From: SG8-30 sp963710135
Lineage (GTDB): Bacteria > Pseudomonadota > Gammaproteobacteria > Steroidobacterales > Steroidobacteraceae
Assembly (NCBI GenBank): GCA_963710135.1
Contig: CAVPYY010000002.1
Coordinates: 310,001 to 374,000, forward strand
Direction of reading: 5' to 3'
DNA: 64,000 bases
How positions within the stretch are numbered: the stretch's first letter is position 1; every line of letters begins with the position of its first letter. Positions 1 through 11,484 of the stretch are shown piece by piece. The notes below the pieces were generated by a model, which had not been told where the DNA came from, did not search any database, and was given only the letters and a program-made list of their open reading frames with translations. The position numbers and the translations under genes were made by a program.

Positions 1-1891
1 CGGCGGCGACCGCCGAGGCGCGTAGCGCATCGTCGATGGTCACCACGGCGAGCCACCGTCCGGCGCTGCCGAGGTACAGGCCGCGGTCAGTGCCGGGCGG
101 AGCCGGCAACCCCACCAGCTCCGCGACCCAGTCCCGCCGGCCGATCCGATGCACAGCCCCATCGACGACGCCCTCGAGACCGAGCGAGGCGTGTGCGCGG
201 ACGTTGCTGGTCGGCGGCAGTGGGCCGGCCGTGGCCCGGAAAGCCCGTGCCAGCGGGTGCGCCGACGACTGTTCGAGCGCCGCCGCGATCCGCATGCAGT
301 CATCGGCGTCGAGCGTTCCGAGCGGCCGGCAGCTGCCGACCGCCGGCTTGCCTTCGGTGAGGGTTCCGGTCTTGTCGAGCACCACGTGGGTGACCGCGGC
401 CAGCGCCTCGAGCGTGTCCGCCCGGGTCACCAGCAGCCCGCGGCGGGCCAGCGCAGCGGTGGCGGCCGTGATGGCGGTCGGCGTCGCCAGCGACAGGGCG
501 CAGGGGCAGGTCACCACCAGCACCGCCAGCGTCGCCTCGAACGCGCGCGCGGGGTCGAGCCACATCCAGCACGACGCCACGCCGGCGGTCGCCAGCAGCA
601 CCGCCGCAACGAACCAGGTCGCCCAGCGATCGGCCAGCCGGGCGATGGCCGGCCGCTCCGTCTGGGCGCGCTCCAGCAGCCGGACGATGCTGGCGAGCAC
701 GGTGTCGCTGCCGGTCGCGGTCACCCGCATGTGGACCGGCTGCGTGGTGTTGATCGAGCCGCCGATCACGGCGTCGCCGGTGGTCTTCGCGACCGGCGCC
801 GACTCGCCGGTCAGCAGCGACTCGTCCGCCGCCGTCTCGCCCTCGCACAGCAGGCCATCCGCCGGAAACGGCTCCCCGGCCGGGACCAGCAGCTCATCGA
901 GCGGCTCGAGGTCATCGACCGGCACGCGTCGCGCGACGCCCTGTTCCAGCCGCGTCGCCAGCGCCGGCTGCAGCCGGACCAGGGCGTCGCTGGTGCTGCC
1001 GGCGCGGTGCCGCGCGCTCATTTCCGCGAAGCGCCCTATCGAGAGCAGAAACACGAACATGGTCACCGAGTCGAAATACACCTCGCCGCTGCCGTCGAAC
1101 GTGTTCCAGGTGCTGGCCGTGTAGGCCAGCAGCAGGGCGATACTGACCGGCACGTCCATGCCGAGCTGGCGCGCGCGCAAGCTCCGCCATGCGCCTTCCA
1201 GGAACGGCCGGCCGGCGTAAACCAGCACGGGCGTGGCCACGATCATGCTGACCAGCCGCAGGTACTGCTTGAGCACGGGGTCCATGCCGTCGAAAGCGCC
1301 CGCATACAGCGCCACCGCGAACATCATCACCTGCATCATGCCGAAGCCCGCGACGATGAGGCGCTTCAGCGCCTGGCGCCGCTCACGGGTCGCGACCTCG
1401 ACGATGTCGATCGCGCCGAGCACGTGCGGCCGATACCCGAGCGACTGGATGGCGCGCAACAGCGCGGACAGTCGTGCGCCGCCGGCGCGCCACTCCAGCC
1501 GGGCGCGTCCCGAGGCGGGATTGACCTGGATTGCCGTGACGCCAGCGGTTCGCTCCAGCCGCCGCTCCACCAGCCAGCTGCACGCGGCGCAGCGAATGCC
1601 CTCGAGCAGCAGGTTGACGGAATGGACATCGCCACTGGTCTTCACCAGCCGCTGCTGGATTTCCGGGCGGTCGTAGGTCACCCAGGCGTCTTCCGGGGTC
1701 TCATCGGGACGCGGGGCCGGCGCGTCGCGGAAGCGGTAATAGTCGGCGAGTCCGGCGTCGCGGATGAACTCCGCGGCCGCCTTGCAGCCCAGGCAGCACA
1801 TCGGCTGGTCCGTGTCGCCGAGACGGACCGCCAGCTCGAGACCGGCCGGGACCGGCTCGCCGCAGTGGTAGCAGGGCGTCAGCGCGGCCAC
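1..1891 (-). CDS. ccoI: CcoI/FixI copper-translocating P-type ATPase for cbb3 oxidase (3' end outside window)
   Basis: Heavy-metal P1B-type ATPase that supplies copper to the CcoN active site; inner-membrane protein. About 630 residues are visible in one open frame from a GTG start at 1891, placed 4 nt after the ccoH stop. The N-terminus has a Cys-rich segment (CYHC, then CCLGC), followed by an HMA-like motif GIRCAACSW. Later come the E1-E2 ATPase TGES loop (LLTGESAP), the membrane CPC motif (TCPCALSLATP), the phosphorylation site DKTGTLT and the HP motif (SSAHPLA). CcoI proteins are usually about 800 residues, so the hinge and last membrane helices lie off the left edge. It is the last visible gene of the cco cluster; ccoS would be expected next. 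Family assignment is firm. Confidence 0.95.
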   Translation of the reverse strand, partial: MAALTPCYHCGEPVPAGLELAVRLGDTDQPMCCLGCKAAAEFIRDAGLADYYRFRDAPAPRPDETPEDAWVTYDRPEIQQRLVKTSGDVHSVNLLLEGIRCAACSWLVERRLERTAGVTAIQVNPASGRARLEWRAGGARLSALLRAIQSLGYRPHVLGAIDIVEVATRERRQALKRLIVAGFGMMQVMMFAVALYAGAFDGMDPVLKQYLRLVSMIVATPVLVYAGRPFLEGAWRSLRARQLGMDVPVSIALLLAYTASTWNTFDGSGEVYFDSVTMFVFLLSIGRFAEMSARHRAGSTSDALVRLQPALATRLEQGVARRVPVDDLEPLDELLVPAGEPFPADGLLCEGETAADESLLTGESAPVAKTTGDAVIGGSINTTQPVHMRVTATGSDTVLASIVRLLERAQTERPAIARLADRWATWFVAAVLLATAGVASCWMWLDPARAFEATLAVLVVTCPCALSLATPTAITAATAALARRGLLVTRADTLEALAAVTHVVLDKTGTLTEGKPAVGSCRPLGTLDADDCMRIAAALEQSSAHPLARAFRATAGPLPPTSNVRAHASLGLEGVVDGAVHRIGRRDWVAELVGLPAPPGTDRGLYLGSAGRWLAVVTIDDALRASAVAA

Positions 1892-1895
1892 CGCC

Positions 1896-2408
1896 TTACG
1901 GCGTCCCGGCTGCTTCGAGGTCGACGACCGGGCTGGCCTCCTCGAAACTGCCCCGCAGCCGCCAGGCCCGGTCCGGCGGCGTCACCTCGACATACCAGCG
2001 ACCCGCCGGCAGTCCTGCCAGCGCCGCCTGGTAGTGGCCGTCACGGCCGGCGAGCCTGGCCATGCGGTCGAACTCGGCACGGGTCGAATGCGACAGCACC
2101 AGCAGCATCTCTCGCGGCAGCTCGCCGCGTTCCAGGTTCACGTCCAGCCGGACGACCGCCGCGGCCGGGTCGATCTGCAGCCGGGCGCTGGCGCCGGCGG
2201 CCACCGCCGCGGCATCCCGCGCCGGATCGGCATAGATGGCGAGCCCATCCTTGCGGAAGTCGTCGCGCACCAGCTCGTCGCTGCCACGGGCGGCGAGAAA
2301 CAGCGTCGTGAAGCCGGCAATCACCGTTGCGGCGGGCAGCGCGACCACGAGCCACATCCACGGTTCGTGAAACCAGGATCGCCGGGTGTTGCTGGAATGG
2401 TCGGTCAT
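1896..2408 (-). CDS. ccoH: CcoH/FixH cbb3 oxidase assembly protein
   Basis: 170-residue single-span membrane protein of the FixH family, required for cbb3 oxidase assembly or stability. One hydrophobic segment lies at about residues 15-40 (MWLVVALPAATVIAGFTTLFLAA broken by few polar residues), followed by a periplasmic beta-rich domain. The motif RDDFRKDGLAI just after the helix matches the FixH D-x-YYxxGL-type region. It lies 4 nt after ccoG and 4 nt before ccoI, the usual ccoGHI order, so it is surely co-transcribed. Confidence 0.9.
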   Translation of the reverse strand: MTDHSSNTRRSWFHEPWMWLVVALPAATVIAGFTTLFLAARGSDELVRDDFRKDGLAIYADPARDAAAVAAGASARLQIDPAAAVVRLDVNLERGELPREMLLVLSHSTRAEFDRMARLAGRDGHYQAALAGLPAGRWYVEVTPPDRAWRLRGSFEEASPVVDLEAAGTP

Positions 2409-2412
2409 GGCC

Positions 2413-3795
<1,383 letters not shown>

Positions 3796-3823
3796 GATCG
3801 CTCTCGGTACCTTGCTTGCTGTG

Positions 3824-4129
3824 TCATGAACTTCGGCTGGGCCCAGCGGTGCGCACGAGGTAGAGCGTCACAGCGCTCGACAGCGTGGCGATGGCCCAGA
3901 AGAAGAAGAAGCCGACCGCATAACCGGCCATCCGGTGGGTCAGCCAGCGCGGTGGAACGGCCCCCTCGCCAAACACCGCGGGATCGAAGAAAGCGAAAAA
4001 GAACATGGTGGCCACGGCCGCCGCCAGGAACGCCGGCCACAGGACGATGGCGGTATCCTGGGCAAACTGGCTCCAGACGACCGGGGCAGGCTCCGGCAGG
4101 TCCTCGGGCGCGCCGTCAGCCGGTCGCAT
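3824..4129 (-). CDS. Small two-helix membrane protein of the cco operon, unknown function
   Basis: 101-residue protein whose start codon lies 14 nt inside the 3' end of ccoP, so translation is probably coupled. Two strongly hydrophobic segments are visible (about residues 28-48, rich in Phe/Ala, and 68-92 with GFFFFWAIATLSSAVTLYLV). Between them is the short loop FDPAVFGEGAVPPRW. It has no haem or metal motif and does not resemble CcoQ, which is encoded separately upstream. Position between ccoP and ccoG implies an accessory role in the oxidase, but that is inference only. Confidence 0.7.
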   Translation of the reverse strand: MRPADGAPEDLPEPAPVVWSQFAQDTAIVLWPAFLAAAVATMFFFAFFDPAVFGEGAVPPRWLTHRMAGYAVGFFFFWAIATLSSAVTLYLVRTAGPSRSS

Positions 4130-5090
4130 CCGTGGCTCCGGCCGGCTCGGCCGGCAGGCTGTCCGCCGGTTCCGCCGCGGGCGCTGGCGCTGGCGCGGGC
4201 CGCGGCGAAATGCTCATCACGTATGCCGCGAGCAATCGCACCCGGTCCTCGCCCAACGCCTCGAGTTGCGCCGGCATCATGTTGTTGCGGCCATTGACGA
4301 TGCCGTAGCGGATCGCTTCCACCCCCGGGCCATAGATCCATATGTCATCCGTCAGGTTCGGCGCACCCAGCGCCTGCATGCCCTTGCCGTCGACGCCGTG
4401 GCAGGCTGCGCAATACATCTCGAACTTGGGCTTGCCCGCCGCGGCGAGCGCCTCGGGGGCCTGCTGTCCGGACAGCGTGAGCACGTAGGAGGCCACCTCG
4501 TTGACGCCGCTCTCACCCAGCGCCTCGCCCCAGGGCGGCATGATGCCGTTGCGCCCGTAGGTCAGTGTCGCGAGCAGCGTGTCGGCGTCCCCACCGTACA
4601 GCCAGTCAGCATCGGTCAGGTTGGGGAAGCCAGTGGCGCCGCGCGCGTCCGAGCCGTGGCACATGGCGCAGTTGTTCGCGTAGAGGTTGCGCGCAACCCG
4701 CATCGCGTCGGGGTCCTTGCTCAGGTCGTCGATACTCATCGAGGCGAAACGCTGAAACACCGGCGCCGCGGCGGCTTCGGCCGCCGCGACCTGTTCCTGC
4801 CACTGCTTCTCCTGGGACCAGCCCAGCGTGCCGGCGAAGTTGCCGAGTCCGGGATAGAGCACCAGGTAGCCCAGCGCGAAGATCACGCTGCCGTAGAACA
4901 GCCACAGCCACCAGCGCGGCAGCGGGTTGTTGAATTCCTTCAGGTCGCCGTCCCAGGTATGACCAGTGGTCTCGGCGCCGGGCCTCATTTCGCCCGGGGC
5001 CCGCCGCGAGGTCGCCAGCAGCAGCCAGATCGCGCCAATCACGTTGATGGCGGTGACGATCACGATGAACAGGGTCCAGCCCGTAGTCAT
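4116..5090 (-). CDS. ccoP: cbb3-type cytochrome c oxidase subunit III, dihaem CcoP
   Basis: 324-residue membrane-anchored dihaem cytochrome c that passes electrons to CcoO/CcoN. It has two N-terminal helices (residues 5-27 and 60-80) with the conserved DGDLKEFNNPLPRWW segment between them. Two cytochrome c domains carry CAMCH (Cys141, Cys144, His145) and CAACH (Cys227, Cys230, His231), with downstream Met ligands in MPPW and MMPAQ. The C-terminal tail is Pro/Ala-rich and probably disordered. The start is 1 nt after the ccoQ stop. Typical in length and layout. Confidence 0.96.
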   Translation of the reverse strand: MTTGWTLFIVIVTAINVIGAIWLLLATSRRAPGEMRPGAETTGHTWDGDLKEFNNPLPRWWLWLFYGSVIFALGYLVLYPGLGNFAGTLGWSQEKQWQEQVAAAEAAAAPVFQRFASMSIDDLSKDPDAMRVARNLYANNCAMCHGSDARGATGFPNLTDADWLYGGDADTLLATLTYGRNGIMPPWGEALGESGVNEVASYVLTLSGQQAPEALAAAGKPKFEMYCAACHGVDGKGMQALGAPNLTDDIWIYGPGVEAIRYGIVNGRNNMMPAQLEALGEDRVRLLAAYVMSISPRPAPAPAPAAEPADSLPAEPAGATDATG

Positions 5091-5091
5091 C

Positions 5092-5250
5092 TCACTTACC
5101 CTCGTTCCGGTCTTGGTCTTCTTCCAGCGGCATGCGCGCGGCGTCCTCGAACTTGCGGCTCTGCCGGCCGCTCCAGGCCCACCAGATCACCCCGACGAAT
5201 GCCAGCAGCGCAACCAGCGTCGCCAGGCCGCGCAGCGTGCCCTCGTCCAT
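5092..5250 (-). CDS. ccoQ: CcoQ/FixQ small subunit of cbb3 oxidase
   Basis: 52-residue single-helix protein beginning MDEGTLRGLATLVALLAF and ending in a charged tail. One transmembrane helix (about residues 8-26) ends in WWAWSG, as in CcoQ/FixQ proteins, which help CcoP associate with the CcoNO core. It starts 4 nt after the ccoO stop and ends 1 nt before the ccoP ATG, the normal O-Q-P position. It is easily missed because of its size. Confidence 0.9.
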   Translation of the reverse strand: MDEGTLRGLATLVALLAFVGVIWWAWSGRQSRKFEDAARMPLEEDQDRNEGK

Positions 5251-5254
5251 CGAC

Positions 5255-5863
5255 TCAGTTCCAGGTCCGGGACGCTACGCCCAGGCCCTGCAGATAGAAA
5301 ATCAGCGCTTCCATCTCGGTGCGGCCCTGGACCTGCTCCGCCGCGGAGGCGATCTGCTCGTCGGTGTACGGCGTACCCAGCGTGCGCAGGGCGCGCATCT
5401 TTGCGGCGGTGCCGGAGCCGTCGAGCACCTTGCGATCGAGCCACGGGAACCCGGGCATGTTCGACTCCGGGACCACGTCGCGCGGGTTGAGCAGGTGGAT
5501 CCGGTGCCACTCGTCCGAATAGCGGGCGCCGACCCGCGCCAGGTCCGGGCCGGTGCGCTTGGAGCCGAACTGGAAGGGCCGGTCGTAGACCGACTCGCCT
5601 GCCAGCGAGTAGTGGCCATAGCGCTCGGTCTCCGAGCGGAAGGGCCGCACCATCTGCGAATGGCAGACGTAGCAACCCTCGCGCACGTAGATGTCGCGGC
5701 CTTCCAGCGCCAGCGGCGTGTAGGGCTCGATACCCGGCGCCGGTTCCGTTACCTGGCCGGAGAAGTACAGCGGCACGATTTCCGCGAGCCCGCCGAAACT
5801 GATCGCCACGGCGGTGAGCACGCCCAGCAGGCCGACGTTCTTCTCGATTGCTTCGTGTTTCAT
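5255..5863 (-). CDS. ccoO: cbb3-type cytochrome c oxidase subunit II, monohaem CcoO
   Basis: 202-residue membrane-anchored monohaem cytochrome c. One N-terminal helix (about residues 10-32) is followed by the haem c site CYVCH (Cys64, Cys67, His68) in the family-typical stretch REGCYVCHSQMVRPFRSE. The RYGHYSLAGE, GPDLARVG and MPGFPWL segments are all characteristic of CcoO, the Met of MPGFPW being the probable axial ligand. It is 9 nt from ccoN and 4 nt from ccoQ in a single transcript. Confidence 0.97.
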   Translation of the reverse strand: MKHEAIEKNVGLLGVLTAVAISFGGLAEIVPLYFSGQVTEPAPGIEPYTPLALEGRDIYVREGCYVCHSQMVRPFRSETERYGHYSLAGESVYDRPFQFGSKRTGPDLARVGARYSDEWHRIHLLNPRDVVPESNMPGFPWLDRKVLDGSGTAAKMRALRTLGTPYTDEQIASAAEQVQGRTEMEALIFYLQGLGVASRTWN

Positions 5864-5872
5864 GTCCGTACC

Positions 5873-7297
5873 TCAGGCCGCCGCCGGCGCCATCACGGGG
5901 ACATCCCGGCTCGACGACCCGGCTGCGATCGTCTTCCACACGTTGTAGAGCATGAGGAACATGCCCGACAGCACCAGCAGACCGCCCAGCAGACGCACTG
6001 CGTAGAACGGGTAGGTGGCGGCCAGGGACTCGACGAAGGTGTAGGTGAGCGTGCCGTCCGGATTGGTGGCACGCCACATCAGGCCCTGCATCACCCCGGC
6101 GATCCACATCGAGGCCACGTACAGCACGATGCCTATCGTCGTCGTCCAGAAGTGCACGTCGATCAGGCGTGTCGAGTACATCTCCGTGCGGCCGTACAGC
6201 CGCGGGATCAGCGCGTACATGGTGCCTACCGAGATCATCGCCACCCAGCCGAGCGCGCCGGAATGCACGTGCCCGATGGTCCAGTCGGTGTAGTGGGACA
6301 GCGCATTCACCGTCTTGATCGACATCATCGGCCCTTCGAAGGTCGACATGCCGTAGAACGACAGCGACACGATCATGAACTTCAGGATCGGGTCGGTGCG
6401 CAGCTTATGCCACGCCCCGGAGAGCGTCATGATGCCGTTGATCATGCCGCCCCATGACGGGGCCAGCAGCATGATCGAGAAGACCATGCCGAGCGTCTGC
6501 GCCCAGTCCGGCAGCGTCGTGTAGTGCAGGTGATGCGGGCCTGCCCACATGTAGATGGCGATCAGCGCCCAGAAATGCACCACCGACAGGCGGTAGGAAT
6601 AGACCGGCCGCCCGGCCTGCTTGGGCACGAAGTAGTACATCATGCCGAGGAAGCCGGCGGTGAGGAAGAAGCCCACCGCGTTGTGGCCGTACCACCACTG
6701 GACCATGGCGTCGACGGTGCCCGAGTAGGCGGAGTACGACTTGGTCAGGGTGACCGGAATGGCGGCGCTGTTGCCGATGTGCAGCACCGCGATCGTGATG
6801 ATGTAGGCGGCGAAGAACCAGTTGGCGACGTAGATGTGCTTGACGCGGCGCGTGGCCAGCGTGCCGAAGAAGACGATGGCGTACACCACCCAGACCACGG
6901 CGATGGCGATGTCGATCGGCCACTCGAGCTCGGCATACTCCTTGGACGTGGTGATGCCGAGCGGCAGGGTGATGGCCGCGGCGACGATGATCAGCTGCCA
7001 GCCCCAGAAGGTGAACGCGGCCAGCTTGTCGGCGAACAGCCGGACGTGGCAGGTGCGCTGCACCACGTAGTAGGACGTCGCGAACAGCGCCGAGCCGCCG
7101 AACGCGAAAATCACGGCGTTGGTGTGCAGCGGACGCAGGCGACTGTAGGTGAGCCACGGCACGTCGAAGTTCAGCGCCGGCCACATCAGCTGCGCGGCGA
7201 TGATGACGCCGACCAGCATGCCCACGATGCCCCAGACGACGGTCATGATGGCGAACTGGCGCACGACCTTGTCGTTGTAAGTCTCGACCCGTTCCAT
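5873..7297 (-). CDS. ccoN: cbb3-type cytochrome c oxidase catalytic subunit I, CcoN
   Basis: 474-residue haem-copper oxidase of the C family, the O2-reducing, proton-pumping subunit. At least twelve hydrophobic segments are visible, with conserved His-containing stretches such as PLHTNAVIFAFGG, YGHNAVGFFLTAGFLG, GPHHLHY and GHVHSGALGWVAM, which carry haem b, haem b3 and CuB ligands. The ATG at 7297 is preferred over upstream in-frame starts because a GGGGAC ribosome site lies about 9 nt upstream and the protein then begins MERVETYND, as homologues do. First gene of the cco operon. No convincing FNR/ANR box was found in the 228-nt upstream gap. Confidence 0.97.
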   Translation of the reverse strand: MERVETYNDKVVRQFAIMTVVWGIVGMLVGVIIAAQLMWPALNFDVPWLTYSRLRPLHTNAVIFAFGGSALFATSYYVVQRTCHVRLFADKLAAFTFWGWQLIIVAAAITLPLGITTSKEYAELEWPIDIAIAVVWVVYAIVFFGTLATRRVKHIYVANWFFAAYIITIAVLHIGNSAAIPVTLTKSYSAYSGTVDAMVQWWYGHNAVGFFLTAGFLGMMYYFVPKQAGRPVYSYRLSVVHFWALIAIYMWAGPHHLHYTTLPDWAQTLGMVFSIMLLAPSWGGMINGIMTLSGAWHKLRTDPILKFMIVSLSFYGMSTFEGPMMSIKTVNALSHYTDWTIGHVHSGALGWVAMISVGTMYALIPRLYGRTEMYSTRLIDVHFWTTTIGIVLYVASMWIAGVMQGLMWRATNPDGTLTYTFVESLAATYPFYAVRLLGGLLVLSGMFLMLYNVWKTIAAGSSSRDVPVMAPAAA

Positions 7298-7525
7298 TGA
7301 TTGATGTCCCCGTGACCTGAATGAAGTGGTCAAGCCGTGGCCCTGGACTGGTGGCCCGCCGGCAGTCGGAATCGTACGTTTCGCTTCGCATGATGAAACA
7401 TAGGTGAATTCCACGGCCGCGCGATTTTCCGCGGATTCCGGCGCCCGCGAGCCTGTGGCGAAGCGCTATCCTGTACGTGAACAGGACGCTCGGGGACCGA
7501 GGTCACAGACGCGGCAGGCCGGATC

Positions 7526-8416
7526 ATGCAACAGCTCCACAAAGCCCTCGTGGTACTCGATCGGGAGTCCGATGCGGATGCCCTGCTGGCGAAAGCGGCG
7601 GACATTGCCGCGGGCAGCGGCGCGACGCTGCGCCTGTTCTGCTGCGACCACGATCCGCGCCTGGTCGCGCGGCTGTTTCTCAGCCCCGAGTCGCTCGCCG
7701 CCGCGCGCGTCGCCTTTCTGAGGAAGCTGCGTGCCTGGCTCGAGGAGCTCGCCGCGCCGCTGCGGGCGCGCGGTCTCGACGTCGAGATCGAGGCGGCCTG
7801 GGACGCGCCGCGCCACGAGGGAATCTTGCGCGAAGTGGGCCTGTGTCGGCCCGATCTCGTGCTCATGAGCACCGCCTGGTCGGGCGGTCTGCGCCGCAGC
7901 CTGTTCACCGGCAGCGACTGGCAGCTGCTGCGTACCTGTCCGGTCCCGCTGCTGCTGGTCAAGCCCGCGCCCTGGCAGGCGCCATTGCGGGTTGCCGCGG
8001 CGGTGGATCCGGGGCACCCGGATGATCCGGCTTCTGTCCTGGACCATGCGATCCTGCGCGCCGCAAGCGCCCTCGGCCGCTGGCTGCCGGCCAGGGTGTC
8101 GGTGGTGCACGTCTTCGAACCGCTGGACCCGTCGCTAGAGGTGTCCGGCGGGGCAGGGCTGCGGATGGCTGCCGGGGAGGCGCTGCAGGCGCTGCTCGGC
8201 CCGCACCCACTGGCGGCCGAGTCGGCGGAGCTGCTCGAAGGCAGCGTGCTGAGCGCATTGCCCGATTACGCCGCGGCCAACGGGATCGACGTGCTGGTGG
8301 TCGGCTCGGTCTCCCGTTCCCGCTTGCAGGGCGCGGTGCTCGGCAGCACGGCCGAGCGGCTGCTGGACCGGATCCCGAGCGACCTGCTGCTGGTGCGGGT
8401 CCGTCCGGCGGCCTGA
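7526..8416 (+). CDS. Tandem universal stress protein (UspE-like)
   Basis: 296-residue cytoplasmic protein made of two UspA domains (about 1-145 and 150-296). The second ends in the nucleotide-binding signature GSVSRSRLQGAVLGST, which matches the G-x2-G-x9-G-S/T pattern; the first has a degenerate version (STAWSGGLRRSLFTGS). Such tandem proteins are common beside cbb3 oxidase genes and are associated with low-oxygen or stationary-phase stress. It is divergent from ccoN across a 228-nt spacer (7298-7525), which must hold both promoters. Confidence 0.88.
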   Translation: MQQLHKALVVLDRESDADALLAKAADIAAGSGATLRLFCCDHDPRLVARLFLSPESLAAARVAFLRKLRAWLEELAAPLRARGLDVEIEAAWDAPRHEGILREVGLCRPDLVLMSTAWSGGLRRSLFTGSDWQLLRTCPVPLLLVKPAPWQAPLRVAAAVDPGHPDDPASVLDHAILRAASALGRWLPARVSVVHVFEPLDPSLEVSGGAGLRMAAGEALQALLGPHPLAAESAELLEGSVLSALPDYAAANGIDVLVVGSVSRSRLQGAVLGSTAERLLDRIPSDLLLVRVRPAA

Positions 8417-8512
8417 ACCAGGGCCTGAGCCGTGGAGGACCGCGCTGCGCCCGGAGGCGGCGGTCAAGTAGAATCAATGGCTCAACTCAAGACCGACGGA
8501 CACGCCTGAATC

Positions 8513-10312
<1,800 letters not shown>

Positions 10313-10314
10313 CC

Positions 10315-11484
10315 ATGGGCAAGTCCAGCCACGCGTTGCGCTCGTCGCGACTGGCTGGCGCGCGCCGCGTCGTCATCAAGGTGGGTTCGGCGCTGCTGGT
10401 CGATGCGGCCAGCGGGCGGCTCAACAGGGCCTGGCTGGAGAGCCTCGCCGAGGACGTGGCGCTGCTGCGCTCGCGGGGGCAGGACGTCGTGCTGGTGTCC
10501 TCCGGCGCGATCGCGCTGGGGCGCCGGCATCTCGGCCTGGGGGCGGGCAAGCTCAGGCTGGAGGAGAGCCAGGCCGCCGCGGCGGTCGGGCAGATCCGCC
10601 TGGCGCATGCCTGGAAAGAAGTGCTCGAGCGGCACGATCTCACCGTCGCGCAGATCCTGCTGACCATCGGCGACACCGAGCAGCGCCGCCGCTATCTGAA
10701 TGCGCGGGCCACGCTGCTCACCCTGCTCGGCCTCGGCGCCATCCCGGTGATCAACGAGAACGACACCGTCGCCACGGCGGAAATCCGCTATGGCGACAAC
10801 GATCGCCTCGCCGCGCGGGTGGCGCAGATGGTCACGGCTGATTGCGCCGTGCTGCTGTCCGACGTCGACGGCCTGTATACCGCGCACCCCACGCGCGAGC
10901 CGGGCGCCCGGCACGTGCCCGAGGTGGCGGAGATCACGCCGGCGATCGAGGCCATGGCGTCCGGCCCCGCGACAGCGGTGGGTTCGGGCGGCATGGTGAC
11001 CAAGATCGCCGCGGCGCGCATCGCGGTAGCCGCCGGCTGTCACCTGTGCATCGCCTCCGGGCGCGTGCCGCACCCGCTCGCCGCGATCGAGCAGGGGGCG
11101 GCCTGCACCTGGTTCCTGGCGCACGAGAAGCCCGTGGTCGTGCGCAAGCAATGGATCGGCGGCACGCTGCAGGCGGCTGGCGCGCTGTGCATCGACGCGG
11201 GCGCGGCCGAGGCGCTGGCGCGCGGCAAGAGCCTGCTGCCGGCCGGGGTCACGGACGTGCGCGGCGAGTTCGAGCGCGGCGACGCCGTGCGGGTGCTGGA
11301 TCCCGGCGGACGCGAGCTGGCGCGCGGCCTGTCGGCGTACGCCAGCGCCGATGCGCGGCGGATCATGGGCCGGCGCAGCGCGGACATCGAGTCCATTCTC
11401 GGCTACCGGGGCCGCGACGAGATCATCCATCGCGACGACCTGGTGGTCGAGCGCAGCACCATGACCCGGGTGAAGCAGGCATGA
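10315..11484 (+). CDS. proB: Glutamate 5-kinase
   Basis: 389-residue enzyme catalysing ATP-dependent phosphorylation of glutamate, the first step of proline synthesis. The amino-acid kinase domain (about residues 15-270) shows VVIKVGSALLVD, LVSSGAIALGRR, INENDTVATAEI and FGDND-like YGDNDRLAARVA. A C-terminal PUA domain (about 285-375) follows, with ARGLSAYASADARRIMG. Start ATG at 10315 lies 2 nt after the acyl-CoA dehydrogenase stop. The 3' end overlaps the proA start as ATGA, so translation is coupled. Confidence 0.96.
   Translation: MGKSSHALRSSRLAGARRVVIKVGSALLVDAASGRLNRAWLESLAEDVALLRSRGQDVVLVSSGAIALGRRHLGLGAGKLRLEESQAAAAVGQIRLAHAWKEVLERHDLTVAQILLTIGDTEQRRRYLNARATLLTLLGLGAIPVINENDTVATAEIRYGDNDRLAARVAQMVTADCAVLLSDVDGLYTAHPTREPGARHVPEVAEITPAIEAMASGPATAVGSGGMVTKIAAARIAVAAGCHLCIASGRVPHPLAAIEQGAACTWFLAHEKPVVVRKQWIGGTLQAAGALCIDAGAAEALARGKSLLPAGVTDVRGEFERGDAVRVLDPGGRELARGLSAYASADARRIMGRRSADIESILGYRGRDEIIHRDDLVVERSTMTRVKQA

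Noticed and set aside
149..2311. Long plus-strand open frame of 720 codons
   Set aside because: Arg/Gly/His-rich translation without domains, antisense to ccoI and ccoH whose frames carry clear P-type ATPase and FixH motifs; an artefact of high GC.
7298..7525. FNR/ANR box for the cbb3 operon
   Set aside because: TTGATTGATG near the ccoN start is only half a site; no TTGAT-N4-ATCAA palindrome was found.
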